This document shows, one piece after another, positions 33,654-42,866 of a DNA stretch of 64,000 bases. Within the stretch, counting starts at the first letter, position 1; each line of letters opens with the position of its first letter. The translations under genes were made by a program, and so were the position numbers. Below the pieces are notes generated by a model. It worked only from the letters and a program-made list of their open reading frames with translations. It was not told the DNA's origin and ran no database searches. This stretch comes from Anaerolineae bacterium (GTDB taxonomy: Bacteria > Chloroflexota > Anaerolineae > Aggregatilineales > Phototrophicaceae). The DNA lies in assembly GCA_022824365.1 (NCBI GenBank), contig JAJEAA010000029.1, positions 62,001-126,000 of the forward strand. The letters run 5' to 3'.

Positions 33654-35240
33654 CTAGCCTGGCATATCCCGGGGCAGGGTGAAATAGAATGTGGAACCGC
33701 TGCCGACCTGGCTCTTGACGGTAATGTCGCCCCCGTGCGCTTCGACGATCGCTTTAGCGAGAAATAGCCCGAGGCCCGCGCCTTGGGTACGCCGAGTAAG
33801 GTTGTCATCAATGCGGTAGAAGCGGTCGAAGATTTTGTCGATTTCACGCTTGGGTATGCCAGCGCCTTGATCGCGGACGAATATCGTCACGCTTTTTTCG
33901 CTGAAGCGCCCGCCGACCGTGATTTTTTTGTCGGCCGGCGAATATTTGATGGCATTCGTCAGCAGGTTGTCGATCACCTGGCGCAGGCCTGTTTCATCGC
34001 CGGGAATCAGCGGAAAATTGTCGGGAAAGCTCAATTCAATCGGCTGCGCCGCCGAGTCTTCTAGGCGGGCGGCCGCGCGCGTCGCCAGCAGGCGGAGGTC
34101 GACATCAGCGAGATTCAGCCTTAGAGCGCGCGTGGCCTGGAGCTTGCTGGCGGTCAGCAGGTCTTCAACCAGATTGGTGAGACGGTCGGCTTCGTCTTCG
34201 ATAATCGCCATCTTTTCCCGAATGACTTCACGATCCCAATCGACGTCATCGCGGCGCAAGGTGCTGGCGTAACCCTTGATGATGGCGATGGGAGTTCTCA
34301 ATTCGTGATGTATGGTCGAGATGAAAATCGACTGCATCTCTTGCGCTTTGCGGAAGCTGGAGATATCGCGCACGGCGGCGATGATGCTTTCCAGGCCGCC
34401 CTCCTTGGTCATCAGCGGCGCGTAGGTAATGCCGATGCTGACGCTGCCGCCGTCTCGGCGGATCAGGTCGCCTTCGATGTTTAAGGTCTTGATCTGCGGG
34501 TCCTTGGAATTTGACTGCGCCCAGCCGGCGTCAAGGGCGGATTCGATATCGCCGCCGTCGAGATTCGCCCAAACAATGACCTCGTTTTTTGGCAAGCCCG
34601 CAAGCTCCTCTTTGCGCCAGCCGGTCATTTGCTCGAAGGCGCTATTGGCTTGCTGAATAGTGAGATCGGGATTGAGGATCAGCACGCCGTCGCCGCTGCT
34701 GTTGATGATGGCTTCGAGGCGTTGCCGCTCATTGTAAATTTCGCCGTATAGCTGAGCGTTGTTGACGGCGATCGCGGCTTGGTCGGCGAAGCTTTGCAGC
34801 GTGTTGACATCCTCGGGGGTTATGGCGGTCTGGTAGGAGCGGAAGACGATCAGCAATCCCAGCGGATTATTGGCGAAGACGAGGGGCATGGCGATGGATT
34901 GGACGAGGCGGGCGTCGATGGCATCGGCCATTTCTCGCAGTTTGCTATCGAGGAACTCGCGGCTGAATCCGCCTTCGTCCAGCGTTTGGATAAGCTCATG
35001 CAGCTTGCTGTTCAGTTGTGGCACAGTATCAGCGCTGATGCCGCTGTAGGCGCGCACGTAGTATTTGCCGTCTTGCTTATCGTTGAGAGCGATGACGCCG
35101 ACGCGCCCGGCCAACATGACCAGCGAGGCGTACAAGACGCGCCGCAGCACCTCGCCAAGATCAAGCTGAGCGGTAATGGCGCGAGTGATTTCCAGCAGAA
35201 AGTCGCGCTGTTGGGTGCGCAGATCCGGTCGCATTAACAT
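33654..35240 (-). CDS. Sensor histidine kinase (GAF-PAS-HisKA-HATPase)
   Basis: A 528-residue soluble kinase with no membrane helix. Residues ~10-165 are a GAF domain ('RAITAQLDLGEVLRRVLYAS'), ~172-290 a PAS domain ('SSGDGVLILNPDLTIQQANSAFEQMTGW'), ~300-370 the dimerisation/phospho-acceptor domain with 'TIHHELRTP' (His near 310), and ~410-525 the ATPase with 'DNLLTNAIKYSP', 'VRDQGAGIP' and 'GAGLGLFLAKAIVEAHGG'. The signal is unknown, likely cytoplasmic. No partner regulator is adjacent; the atypical regulator at 21472 is 12 kb away. Confidence 0.93.
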   Translation of the reverse strand: MLMRPDLRTQQRDFLLEITRAITAQLDLGEVLRRVLYASLVMLAGRVGVIALNDKQDGKYYVRAYSGISADTVPQLNSKLHELIQTLDEGGFSREFLDSKLREMADAIDARLVQSIAMPLVFANNPLGLLIVFRSYQTAITPEDVNTLQSFADQAAIAVNNAQLYGEIYNERQRLEAIINSSGDGVLILNPDLTIQQANSAFEQMTGWRKEELAGLPKNEVIVWANLDGGDIESALDAGWAQSNSKDPQIKTLNIEGDLIRRDGGSVSIGITYAPLMTKEGGLESIIAAVRDISSFRKAQEMQSIFISTIHHELRTPIAIIKGYASTLRRDDVDWDREVIREKMAIIEDEADRLTNLVEDLLTASKLQATRALRLNLADVDLRLLATRAAARLEDSAAQPIELSFPDNFPLIPGDETGLRQVIDNLLTNAIKYSPADKKITVGGRFSEKSVTIFVRDQGAGIPKREIDKIFDRFYRIDDNLTRRTQGAGLGLFLAKAIVEAHGGDITVKSQVGSGSTFYFTLPRDMPG

Positions 35241-35307
35241 GGTTAAATTGTATCACGCTCCGGGAACGCCCGGTCTCGGTTGAACAATTGGCGGCTGAGC
35301 GCGGCGC

Positions 35308-36285
35308 TCAGAAGCGATGATCCAGTTCGCTGATATCCATGCTGCCGCCGGCGGTTGCCACCAGGGCGGCCGCGCCGACGAGGGCGACGTCATCGCCGAG
35401 CTCCGCCCGCTCAATGCGCAAGTCCGCGGTGAAGGCGCCGTCCAGAATATGGTCGTCAACGGCTTGCCGCATCGGCGCGAAGAGCAGATCGCCGGTTTTG
35501 GCGACGCCGCCGCCGATGACGACCACCTCGGGATTGAAGAGTAGCAGGGCGGTGACGATCCCCATGCCGATCATACGGCCGGCATGAGCCAGGCATTGGG
35601 TGGCGAGTTTGTCGCCCTTAGCGGCTGCGGCGCCGACCGCTCGCGCGTCAATTTTGCTCAGGTCGCCCTGGATCATGTCGTAGATGAGGGAGCTGGCGCC
35701 GGCTTCCAACGCGGCTTTGGCGTGTCTGGCGATGGCGGGCCCGGCGGCTTCCAGCTCAACAGAGGAGACCTTGCCGTCATCAATGATGATCGGTATATGG
35801 CCCAGCTCGGCGGCCAGACCGGCGCGTCCGGTCACCAGCTTGCCATCGCTGATCACGCCGGAGCCGATGCCCGTGCTGACGGTGATGTAGACGACATGGC
35901 GGCAGCCTTGGGCCGCGCCTTTGGAGGCTTCGGCCAGGGCGGCGACATTGGCGTCGTTGCCGATATAGACGGGCAGGCCAAACTCGGCGGAGATGAGATC
36001 CGCCAGCGGCACGTTATGCCAGCCGGGCAAATTTGGCGGCGCGATGATGACGCCGGTGGCGGGATTTAGCGGTCCGGGCGAGGAGATGCCGATGCCGCGG
36101 ACATCGCTTCGGCGGGCGGGCATGACTCTTTCAATATAGGATTTCATGCGGTCGATGGTGTATTGCGGTCCAAGTTCGGCGCGGGTCAAGGCGCTTTCAC
36201 GCTGGAGGAGATTGAGATCCTTGTCGTAGCGGGCGGCGCGCAATTGTGTGCCACCCAAGTCGACGGCGATGATCTGAACAGCCAT
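35308..36285 (-). CDS. ROK-family sugar kinase or regulator-like protein
   Basis: A 325-residue ROK protein without an N-terminal HTH, thus more likely a kinase such as glucokinase. The phosphate loop 'AVDLGGTQLRAARYD', the 'IGISSPGPLNP' loop, the catalytic 'IGNDANVAALAE' Asp and 'ELGHIP' are present. The cysteine cluster that normally follows (CxCGxxGCxE, zinc site) is missing: the segment reads 'GKVSSVELEAAGPAIA'. Glucose is the likely, unproven substrate. It is divergent from mutS. Confidence 0.85.
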   Translation of the reverse strand: MAVQIIAVDLGGTQLRAARYDKDLNLLQRESALTRAELGPQYTIDRMKSYIERVMPARRSDVRGIGISSPGPLNPATGVIIAPPNLPGWHNVPLADLISAEFGLPVYIGNDANVAALAEASKGAAQGCRHVVYITVSTGIGSGVISDGKLVTGRAGLAAELGHIPIIIDDGKVSSVELEAAGPAIARHAKAALEAGASSLIYDMIQGDLSKIDARAVGAAAAKGDKLATQCLAHAGRMIGMGIVTALLLFNPEVVVIGGGVAKTGDLLFAPMRQAVDDHILDGAFTADLRIERAELGDDVALVGAAALVATAGGSMDISELDHRF

Positions 36286-36429
36286 AAGTTTGACCTCAAG
36301 GAATTCAGGCCTGAGCTATGGACGCAGTATTCCGGCGCCTCAGCCCTTGCTGGTTTTCAAAGGCATGTCCGGCGCGGTTCGCGCGCAATTGCGGTGGAAG
36401 AGCCGGCGAGAACATCATTGCTGTTCAAC

Positions 36430-36458
36430 TTGTGAGCGCCAAATGACGCTGATAGAAT
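36430..36458 (+). promoter_or_regulatory. mutS promoter
   Basis: TTGTGA (36430-36435), 17-base spacer, TAGAAT (36453-36458), placing transcription start about 50 bases before the mutS ATG. Confidence 0.55.
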
Positions 36459-36514
36459 AACATGAATCAGCACATGATTTAAGCTCATTTGCATACAAGT
36501 TTTGAGGCGTCCAG

Positions 36515-39118
36515 ATGGCGCGCGTCACACCCATGCGGCGGCAGTATCTCGAGATCAAGAGCCAGTATCCGGACTGCATCTTGATGTTTCGCATGGGTGA
36601 TTTCTACGAGATGTTTGATGACGATGCCGAGGTGGCGGCGCGGGAGTTGGATATCACGCTGACATCACGGGCGCAGCGCAAGGGCGGCGAAAAGATCCCG
36701 ATGGCGGGAGTGCCCCATCATTCGGTGGACGGCTACATCGCGAAGCTGATTGAGAAGGGATTTCACGTCGCGGTTTGTGATCAAGTGACGGCGCCGACCG
36801 GCCGCGGAATCGTCGAGCGCGAGGTGACGCGGGTGATGACCCCCGGCACGGTCTTGGAGCCGGCGCTGCTGGAAGAGGGCAAATCGAATTATCTCATGGG
36901 AATCTTGCCGGTCGGCGATGCTGAGCGGGGCAGTTGGTCGCGGGCTGGCATCGCCTTCGCGGATGTCTCCACCGGCGAGTTTGGCGCGACGCAACTCGCG
37001 GGCGATGATGTGGGGATGCGCGTCCTGGAGGAGCTGGCGCGGGTTGAGCCGCGCGAGGTGATCATGCCGGAGAGCTGGGTCGAGCGCGGGGTGACTTTGC
37101 CCGAGGGCATCCATCTGAGCTCGGCGCAGGATTGGACCTTCGAGCATGATGGCGCGGCGCAGTTGCTGGTTGATCATTTCCGCGTGGCGACGCTGGATGG
37201 CTTCGGCTTAAGCGGGCAGCGGGACGCGGTCGCGGCGGCCGGCGGGGTCTTGCAGTATCTGCGGTCGACGCAGAAGGGGGCTTTGGATCAACTTGTGACG
37301 ATTAAAGCCTACTCGACCGAATCCTTCATGGTGCTGGATCAATTCACGCGCCGCAATCTGGAACTGGTCGAGACGATACGCGGCGGCACGAAGCGCGGCA
37401 GCCTGCTGGGCTTGCTTGATCGGACCGTCACGGCGATGGGGGCGCGGCTGCTGCGCGCTTGGCTGAACCAGCCATTGTTGGAGCTCGGGCGGCTGAATGC
37501 GCGATTGAATGCGGTTGAAACTCTCTTTAGCAGCGACATATCACGCGATGAGATCGCCGCGGCGCTGAAGCCGGTAGCGGATATCGAGCGGCTGGTCAAT
37601 CGTATCGTGCTTGGGAAAGCGGGACCCCGCGAATTGATAGGGCTTAAGGACGGGCTGGCTGCCGTGCCGAGGCTGGACGAATTGATCGAGGACATGCCGA
37701 GCCTGAAGCCAATTGCCCAACGGCTGGATCCATGTCAGCCCGTTTTCGACTTGATCAGCAGCGCTATCAACGATGAGCCGCCGGCGACGCTGAATACGAC
37801 GGGCCTGATTCGCGAAGGCTATTCGGGCGAACTGGATTCGATTGTCAACTCGTCGCGCGATGCTCGCGAATGGATCGCCAACCTGGAAGCGCAGGAGCGG
37901 CGTCGCACGGGCATCGCGAGTATCAAGGTCAGCTACAATAAGGTCTTTGGCTATTACATCGAGGTGACGAACGCGCATGTCGACAAGGCGCCTGAGGAAT
38001 ATGTGCGCAAGCAGACCTTGGTTAATGCCGAGCGGTACATCACGCCGGAGTTGAAAGAATACGAGTCGCGGGTATTAAGCGCTGAAGAAGAGATACTGGC
38101 GACGGAACGCGAGTTGTTCGCGGATGTATGCAAGACGATTTCCGCACAGCAGAATGCGCTGCTCAGGACGGCGCAGGCCATCGCCCATTTGGATGCCATT
38201 CTCTCGCTGGCGTCGGTGGCGGCGCGGGAAGGCTATGCCCGTCCGACGCTCACTGAAGAGAGCATCCTGGAAATCGAAGCCGGGCGGCATCCGGTGGTGG
38301 AGAAGCTGCTGGAAAGCAGCGCGCGCTACGTCCCGAATGACAGCCGACTGGACCTGACATCGCGGATTCATCTCATCACCGGACCCAATATGTCGGGCAA
38401 GTCGACCTACATCCGTCAGGTGGCGATCATCACCTTGTTGGCGCAGATCGGCAGTTTTGTGCCGGCTGATTCGGCGACCATTGGCTTGGTCGATCGCATC
38501 TTCGCGCGGATCGGGGCGCAAGACGAGATTCACGCCGGGCATAGCACCTTCATGGTGGAAATGGTGGAGACGGCGCGCCTGCTCTCGGGCAGCAGTCCGC
38601 GCAGCTTGCTGATCCTCGATGAGATCGGGCGGGGCACATCCACCTATGACGGCATGGCCATTGCGCGCTCGGTGATTGAATATATCCACAACAACCCGCG
38701 TCTGAACTGCCGCGCGCTCTTCGCGACGCATTACCACGAGTTGACCGAGTTGCCGAATATCTTGCCGCGCACGGCGAACTTCAATGTCGCGGTGACGGAG
38801 CAGGGCGAGAATATCGTGTTTTTGCATCGCGTGCTGCCGGGCGGCGCCGATCAAAGTTACGGCGTGCATGTGGCGCGATTGGCGGGCATGCCTCGCTCGG
38901 TCGTCGATCGGGCGCGCGAGCTGCTCATGCAGTTGGAGGAGGGCGGCAGCGATTTTGCGCTTTACAAACCCAAGCCGCAACATCAGCAGTTGAGCTTCTT
39001 TGACACGCCGGAAAACCCGGCGCTGGGCGCATTGCGGGCGCTTGAAGTGGATGGGCTAAGCCCGATAGAAGCTTTGACCACGCTCTACGAATTGAAGCGG
39101 ATGGTGGCGGAAAGCTAG
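36515..39118 (+). CDS. mutS: DNA mismatch repair protein MutS
   Basis: An 867-residue MutS1 with all domains: mismatch-reading 'FRMGDFYEMFDDDA' (Phe-x-Glu motif 'FYE'), connector, core, clamp, and the ATPase with 'GPNMSGKSTYIRQ', 'DEIHAGHSTFMVEM', 'LLILDEIGRGTSTYDG' and 'FATHYHEL'. It recognises mispairs and starts repair with MutL, which is not in view. The ATG is clear. The next gene begins at the very next base after its stop. Confidence 0.98.
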   Translation: MARVTPMRRQYLEIKSQYPDCILMFRMGDFYEMFDDDAEVAARELDITLTSRAQRKGGEKIPMAGVPHHSVDGYIAKLIEKGFHVAVCDQVTAPTGRGIVEREVTRVMTPGTVLEPALLEEGKSNYLMGILPVGDAERGSWSRAGIAFADVSTGEFGATQLAGDDVGMRVLEELARVEPREVIMPESWVERGVTLPEGIHLSSAQDWTFEHDGAAQLLVDHFRVATLDGFGLSGQRDAVAAAGGVLQYLRSTQKGALDQLVTIKAYSTESFMVLDQFTRRNLELVETIRGGTKRGSLLGLLDRTVTAMGARLLRAWLNQPLLELGRLNARLNAVETLFSSDISRDEIAAALKPVADIERLVNRIVLGKAGPRELIGLKDGLAAVPRLDELIEDMPSLKPIAQRLDPCQPVFDLISSAINDEPPATLNTTGLIREGYSGELDSIVNSSRDAREWIANLEAQERRRTGIASIKVSYNKVFGYYIEVTNAHVDKAPEEYVRKQTLVNAERYITPELKEYESRVLSAEEEILATERELFADVCKTISAQQNALLRTAQAIAHLDAILSLASVAAREGYARPTLTEESILEIEAGRHPVVEKLLESSARYVPNDSRLDLTSRIHLITGPNMSGKSTYIRQVAIITLLAQIGSFVPADSATIGLVDRIFARIGAQDEIHAGHSTFMVEMVETARLLSGSSPRSLLILDEIGRGTSTYDGMAIARSVIEYIHNNPRLNCRALFATHYHELTELPNILPRTANFNVAVTEQGENIVFLHRVLPGGADQSYGVHVARLAGMPRSVVDRARELLMQLEEGGSDFALYKPKPQHQQLSFFDTPENPALGALRALEVDGLSPIEALTTLYELKRMVAES

Positions 39119-39910
39119 ATGTTTGTCTTTAATACGGTCATTATTGCCACGCATCGGCGCTCCGGCAGGCAATGGGCGATTGACGCCTTGCGCCGCAACA
39201 GCCCGGATATCAACGATTCATTTATGGCGCTGGAGCAGATCGAGACGAACCACGACGCCGCCGTTCCTTTGGCGAGTTTTCGCCGTCAGCTTCTAAACCT
39301 GGAGGGACAAGTGCTGATCAATGTGCATGACTTGCCCTCGGCGGAGAATTGGGCGGGCTTGGACGAGCGTCTCTTCGTGCGGACGATCCTGCGCAATTCA
39401 CCGACCATCTACATCCATCGCGATGGGCGAGATGTCTTGGCGTCGCTTTATTACTACATGAAGTCTTTCAGCGAGACAGTTCGCAACCAGTCTTTCTCGC
39501 GGTTTCTGCGCGATGATCTGGCGCTGGCTGGCGTCGACAGCGGCATGAGCCGGCCGGCTTATTGGGCGCATCACGTCAATTCCTGGCTGGCGAAGGACAA
39601 CCTGCTTGCGATAGCCTACCGCGATTTGGAGACCGATTACGACGCTGCCCTGCGGCGCATGGCCGCTTTCCTCGATGTCAGGCTGAATCCGCAATTGCAA
39701 CCGGTAAACTCACTGCGCCAGCAGGCTGACGCCGGCATGCTCGAGAATGTGCTCGGCAGATTGGGTGTCTGGCAGCGGCGCGGCGCGGGCTCGGATCATC
39801 CGCGGATCGGCCGGAGCGGTGATTGGCGGCGCCTGTTTGACAAGCGGGATCGAGAGTTTTTCATGAAGGAAGCGGGCGAAACCTTAAGAAACCTGGGTTA
39901 CGCGAAATAG
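39119..39910 (+). CDS. Sulfotransferase-domain protein
   Basis: A 263-residue protein resembling PAPS-dependent sulfotransferases. The N-terminal 'IATHRRSGRQWAID' fits the 5'-phosphosulfate loop, and 'IYIHRDGRDVLASLYYY' fits the 3'-phosphate site with the family's RDxRD signature. 'YRDLETDYDAALRRMAAFL' is the usual late helix. It would move sulfate to a carbohydrate or lipid acceptor, which cannot be named. It follows mutS with no gap, so its translation is probably coupled; there is no functional link to repair in known systems. Confidence 0.8.
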   Translation: MFVFNTVIIATHRRSGRQWAIDALRRNSPDINDSFMALEQIETNHDAAVPLASFRRQLLNLEGQVLINVHDLPSAENWAGLDERLFVRTILRNSPTIYIHRDGRDVLASLYYYMKSFSETVRNQSFSRFLRDDLALAGVDSGMSRPAYWAHHVNSWLAKDNLLAIAYRDLETDYDAALRRMAAFLDVRLNPQLQPVNSLRQQADAGMLENVLGRLGVWQRRGAGSDHPRIGRSGDWRRLFDKRDREFFMKEAGETLRNLGYAK

Positions 39911-39940
39911 ATCTCCGCTCGCGTCAAAGAGAACCGGCGG

Positions 39941-41014
39941 CTAGCTGCCCGGCGAATGCGCCGCTTCCGGTCTGGGTTCTGGAATCTGCGCTTCTTCCTC
40001 GGCGATAATGCCTTCCGACAGCAGAACACGATTAAAAGACACAATCGCGACTTCGATCATGTCGAGGCTCGGTTCGTTGGTGGTCAAGTGCTGCAGCGCC
40101 AGATTGGGCTTGATCATGAAACGGATCCAAGGCTTGTCCAGGTTGGAGGCGGTGTATTTCAAGAACTCGTAAGCGACGCCGGCGATGATGGGGATGAATA
40201 TCACGCGCGACAGAATGAGCAAGCCGAAGGGCGGGCGCCCAATCAGCGAAAAGAGAAAGACGCTGACGAAGACCACCGTCAGCAAGAAAGCGGTGCCGCA
40301 GCGGGGATGCTCGATGGGGTAGCGGCTGACCACCTGCGGCAGCAGCTCGTCGCCGGCTTCGTAGGCGTTGATCGTTTTATGCTCGGCGCCGTGATAGGCG
40401 AAGATGCGCCGGCCGTCTTTCGTCCGGCCGACGAACCAGATGTAAACGACCAAGATCGAAAGCTGCACGACGCCTTCGATCAAGTTTATTAGGAAGGCGT
40501 CCAGGCCGATGGGCAATGCCTCATAAGCCAGGATATTGCTGCTTTGACCCGCGACTTCTATTTCATTGCCCTGCTCGTCAATGATGATCTCGCTCGCCGC
40601 CGTGCTTAAGCCGATCAAGTTGCCGATACCGGTAGCGGCGGCAGTCGGCAAAAGGAAAAATATGCCGACGCCGATGAGCAATGAGACCGCGATCGTCGCC
40701 CAGCCAATGGGTCCGTTGAAGTTCACATCTTCTTCTTCGTCCAGGGCGACATCGGCGGACCACATCAAGGCGCGGATGCCCAAGCCCAGCGCGTCCCAAA
40801 GACCGATAAGCCCGCGCAGGAAGGGCGTCCGGGCGATACGGCCGCGATACAGTCGGGCGCTGAGCGGCTGTTCGTGGATGACGATTTGCCCCTTGGGGTC
40901 ACGCGCGGCGACCGCCATCGAATGCGCCCCGCGCATCATGACGCCTTCAATGACGGCTTGCCCGCCGTAAGAGAATTTCAGTTCGCCGGGCTTGCGATTT
41001 GTTCTTTGCTCCAA
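39941..41014 (-). CDS. DUF1385 membrane protein
   Basis: A ~357-residue protein of the DUF1385 family. 'YGGQAVIEGVMMRG' at the N terminus and 'AYHGAEHKTINAYEAG...HPRCGTAFLL' in the middle are diagnostic. About five to six hydrophobic helices are spread from residue 110 on. Function is unknown; the His/Glu/Cys pattern suggests metal binding. The start is probably TTG at 41014, with a run of G five bases upstream; TTG at 41038 is an alternative lacking a site. Confidence 0.9.
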   Translation of the reverse strand: MEQRTNRKPGELKFSYGGQAVIEGVMMRGAHSMAVAARDPKGQIVIHEQPLSARLYRGRIARTPFLRGLIGLWDALGLGIRALMWSADVALDEEEDVNFNGPIGWATIAVSLLIGVGIFFLLPTAAATGIGNLIGLSTAASEIIIDEQGNEIEVAGQSSNILAYEALPIGLDAFLINLIEGVVQLSILVVYIWFVGRTKDGRRIFAYHGAEHKTINAYEAGDELLPQVVSRYPIEHPRCGTAFLLTVVFVSVFLFSLIGRPPFGLLILSRVIFIPIIAGVAYEFLKYTASNLDKPWIRFMIKPNLALQHLTTNEPSLDMIEVAIVSFNRVLLSEGIIAEEEAQIPEPRPEAAHSPGS

Positions 41015-41085
41015 GGTTTCCCCCCAAAGGCGATACAACCTGCGTATGATATGTCGAAGCTAAGGCGAGGTCAAGCGCAATGACA

Positions 41086-42801
41086 TCAGAGCGCGCTGCC
41101 AGTCGGCCGGATATCGAGCAGGCGCAATTGCAGACTGCGCTTGCCGTTCCACTCGTTGATTTCCGGATGATAGGCGGCATCGATTCGGCTTGGCAGCGCC
41201 GCCGCCCGTTGACCCAAGCCAAAGCCGATAGCGTCAATCGCCGGGCGGCCCTCATGCGAAAGTCTCAGCTTGAGGTGATTGCCGTCGACGCCAACGCGGC
41301 GATGACTTAATACTTTCAGGTTGCGCGTCATGAAAGCGGCTGGCGGGTTTTCCTGGCCCGTCGGCTCCAATTGGTCGAGCTCGACGAGCAGGTCCGGGCG
41401 CAGCTCGCGCAGGTCGATTTCACAATCGATGTGGAGCCGGCGCCGCAACTCCTTGCCGGCCAGGCTGGCTTCCGCTTTGTTCTGCAATTCCTGCTGCAGA
41501 GCGTCGATGTTGCGGTTTTTCACGGTGAAACCGGCCGCCATAGCGTGCCCGCCATGCCGAAGGAGAAGGTCAGCGCATTCGTCCAGAGCGCGGGTGATGT
41601 CGAATTCCGGGATGCTGCGGCAGGAGGCGCGGCTCTGCTCCTCGCCGATTTCCATGACGACGGCGGGACGATAGAACTCTTCCGCCAAGCGTCCGGCCAC
41701 CAGGCCGACGATGCCGGGCAAGATATTCTCGTCGCCGGCGAAGATCAGCGATACCTGGTCCCCCTCGGTAATTTGCTGGCCTATGGCAGCTTGGGCTTCG
41801 CGAGTGAGAGCTTGACGTTCCATGTTCATGCGCTGCAGCTCGGCGGCACATGCGCTGGCCTCCTCGGGGCTGGCGACGGAGAGGAGGTCGTAGGCGGCCA
41901 TAGCCGAGCCAAGGCGTCCGGCGGCATTGATGCGAGGTCCGAGAGCGAAGCCGATATGGCTGGCTCTGATATTGCCGGGTTTAAGACCCGCGACCTTCGC
42001 CAAGGCGCTGAGACCGGGCCGGCGCAGTTCGTTCAGGGTGTTCAGACCGTGACGGACCAGGCGCCTGTTCAAGCTGACGTTCAGCGGCATCACATCGGCC
42101 ACCGTGCCTACGGCGACCAGATCGAGCAGATCAGACAGGCGCAAGCTCTCCGGGTAGTTGTCGCGGTCCTTTTCCCAGCGGTGGAGCAGCAAGGCTTTGG
42201 CCAGCATGAAAGCCACGCCGACGCCCGCCATCCGCGCTTCTCCTGGGCAGTCTTCGCGCTGGGGATTGATAACGGCAAGGGCGGGAGGCAAATCGGGTCC
42301 AATGGAGTGATGGTCGGTGACGATGATATCCAGCCCGGCGCCAGCGCCAGCGGCGACTTCCGCGACCGAGCGAATACCGCAATCTACGGTGAGAACGAGA
42401 TCGACTCCATTATCCGCCAGTCGCTGCAGGGCTGCTGTGTTCAAGCCGTAGCCTTCGGCGGCGCGGTCGGGGATGTAGGGTATCACGTTGGCGCCAAGCG
42501 CGGCGAGCGTCTGCATCATAAGGGCAGTGGCGCAGACGCCATCCGCGTCAAAGTCGCCATAGACGGCGATTAACTGCTTTTCCTCGATGGCCTGATTGAT
42601 TCTGGCGACGGCAGCGTCCATACCCCGCATGAGGAAGGGGTCATCGTTGAGGTCGCTGCCATGGACGAATTGTTGGGCGGCGGCTGTGTCTTCAAAGCCG
42701 CGATTCAGAAGCGCCTGCGCCATTATCGGGCTGAAGCCTTGAAAGCGCCGCAAGCGCTCAGCCGGCGCCTTGTCCGCGAGCATCCATTCTTTTTGGGACA
42801 T
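41086..42801 (-). CDS. recJ: Single-stranded-DNA-specific exonuclease RecJ
   Basis: A 571-residue DHH/DHHA1 phosphoesterase that degrades single-stranded DNA 5' to 3' in recombination and repair. Motifs: 'YGDFDADGVCATAL' (I), 'TVDCGIRSV' (II), 'IVTDHHSIG' (III, DHH), 'PRINAAGRLG' (IV) and a C-terminal 'HGGHAMAAGFTV' DHHA1 site. Length is normal for RecJ. Divergent from fmt with a 65-base gap. Confidence 0.96.
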   Translation of the reverse strand: MSQKEWMLADKAPAERLRRFQGFSPIMAQALLNRGFEDTAAAQQFVHGSDLNDDPFLMRGMDAAVARINQAIEEKQLIAVYGDFDADGVCATALMMQTLAALGANVIPYIPDRAAEGYGLNTAALQRLADNGVDLVLTVDCGIRSVAEVAAGAGAGLDIIVTDHHSIGPDLPPALAVINPQREDCPGEARMAGVGVAFMLAKALLLHRWEKDRDNYPESLRLSDLLDLVAVGTVADVMPLNVSLNRRLVRHGLNTLNELRRPGLSALAKVAGLKPGNIRASHIGFALGPRINAAGRLGSAMAAYDLLSVASPEEASACAAELQRMNMERQALTREAQAAIGQQITEGDQVSLIFAGDENILPGIVGLVAGRLAEEFYRPAVVMEIGEEQSRASCRSIPEFDITRALDECADLLLRHGGHAMAAGFTVKNRNIDALQQELQNKAEASLAGKELRRRLHIDCEIDLRELRPDLLVELDQLEPTGQENPPAAFMTRNLKVLSHRRVGVDGNHLKLRLSHEGRPAIDAIGFGLGQRAAALPSRIDAAYHPEINEWNGKRSLQLRLLDIRPTGSAL

Positions 42802-42866
42802 AGACTGCGCCCGAGTTTCTGCCTAGAATGACGGTTCGATACTACCATTGAGGCATACGAGGCGCT

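Noticed and set aside
41371..42573. 400-residue open frame on the plus strand
   Set aside because: It lies fully antisense to recJ, whose motifs are complete. The frame is open because of high GC and has no recognisable protein features.
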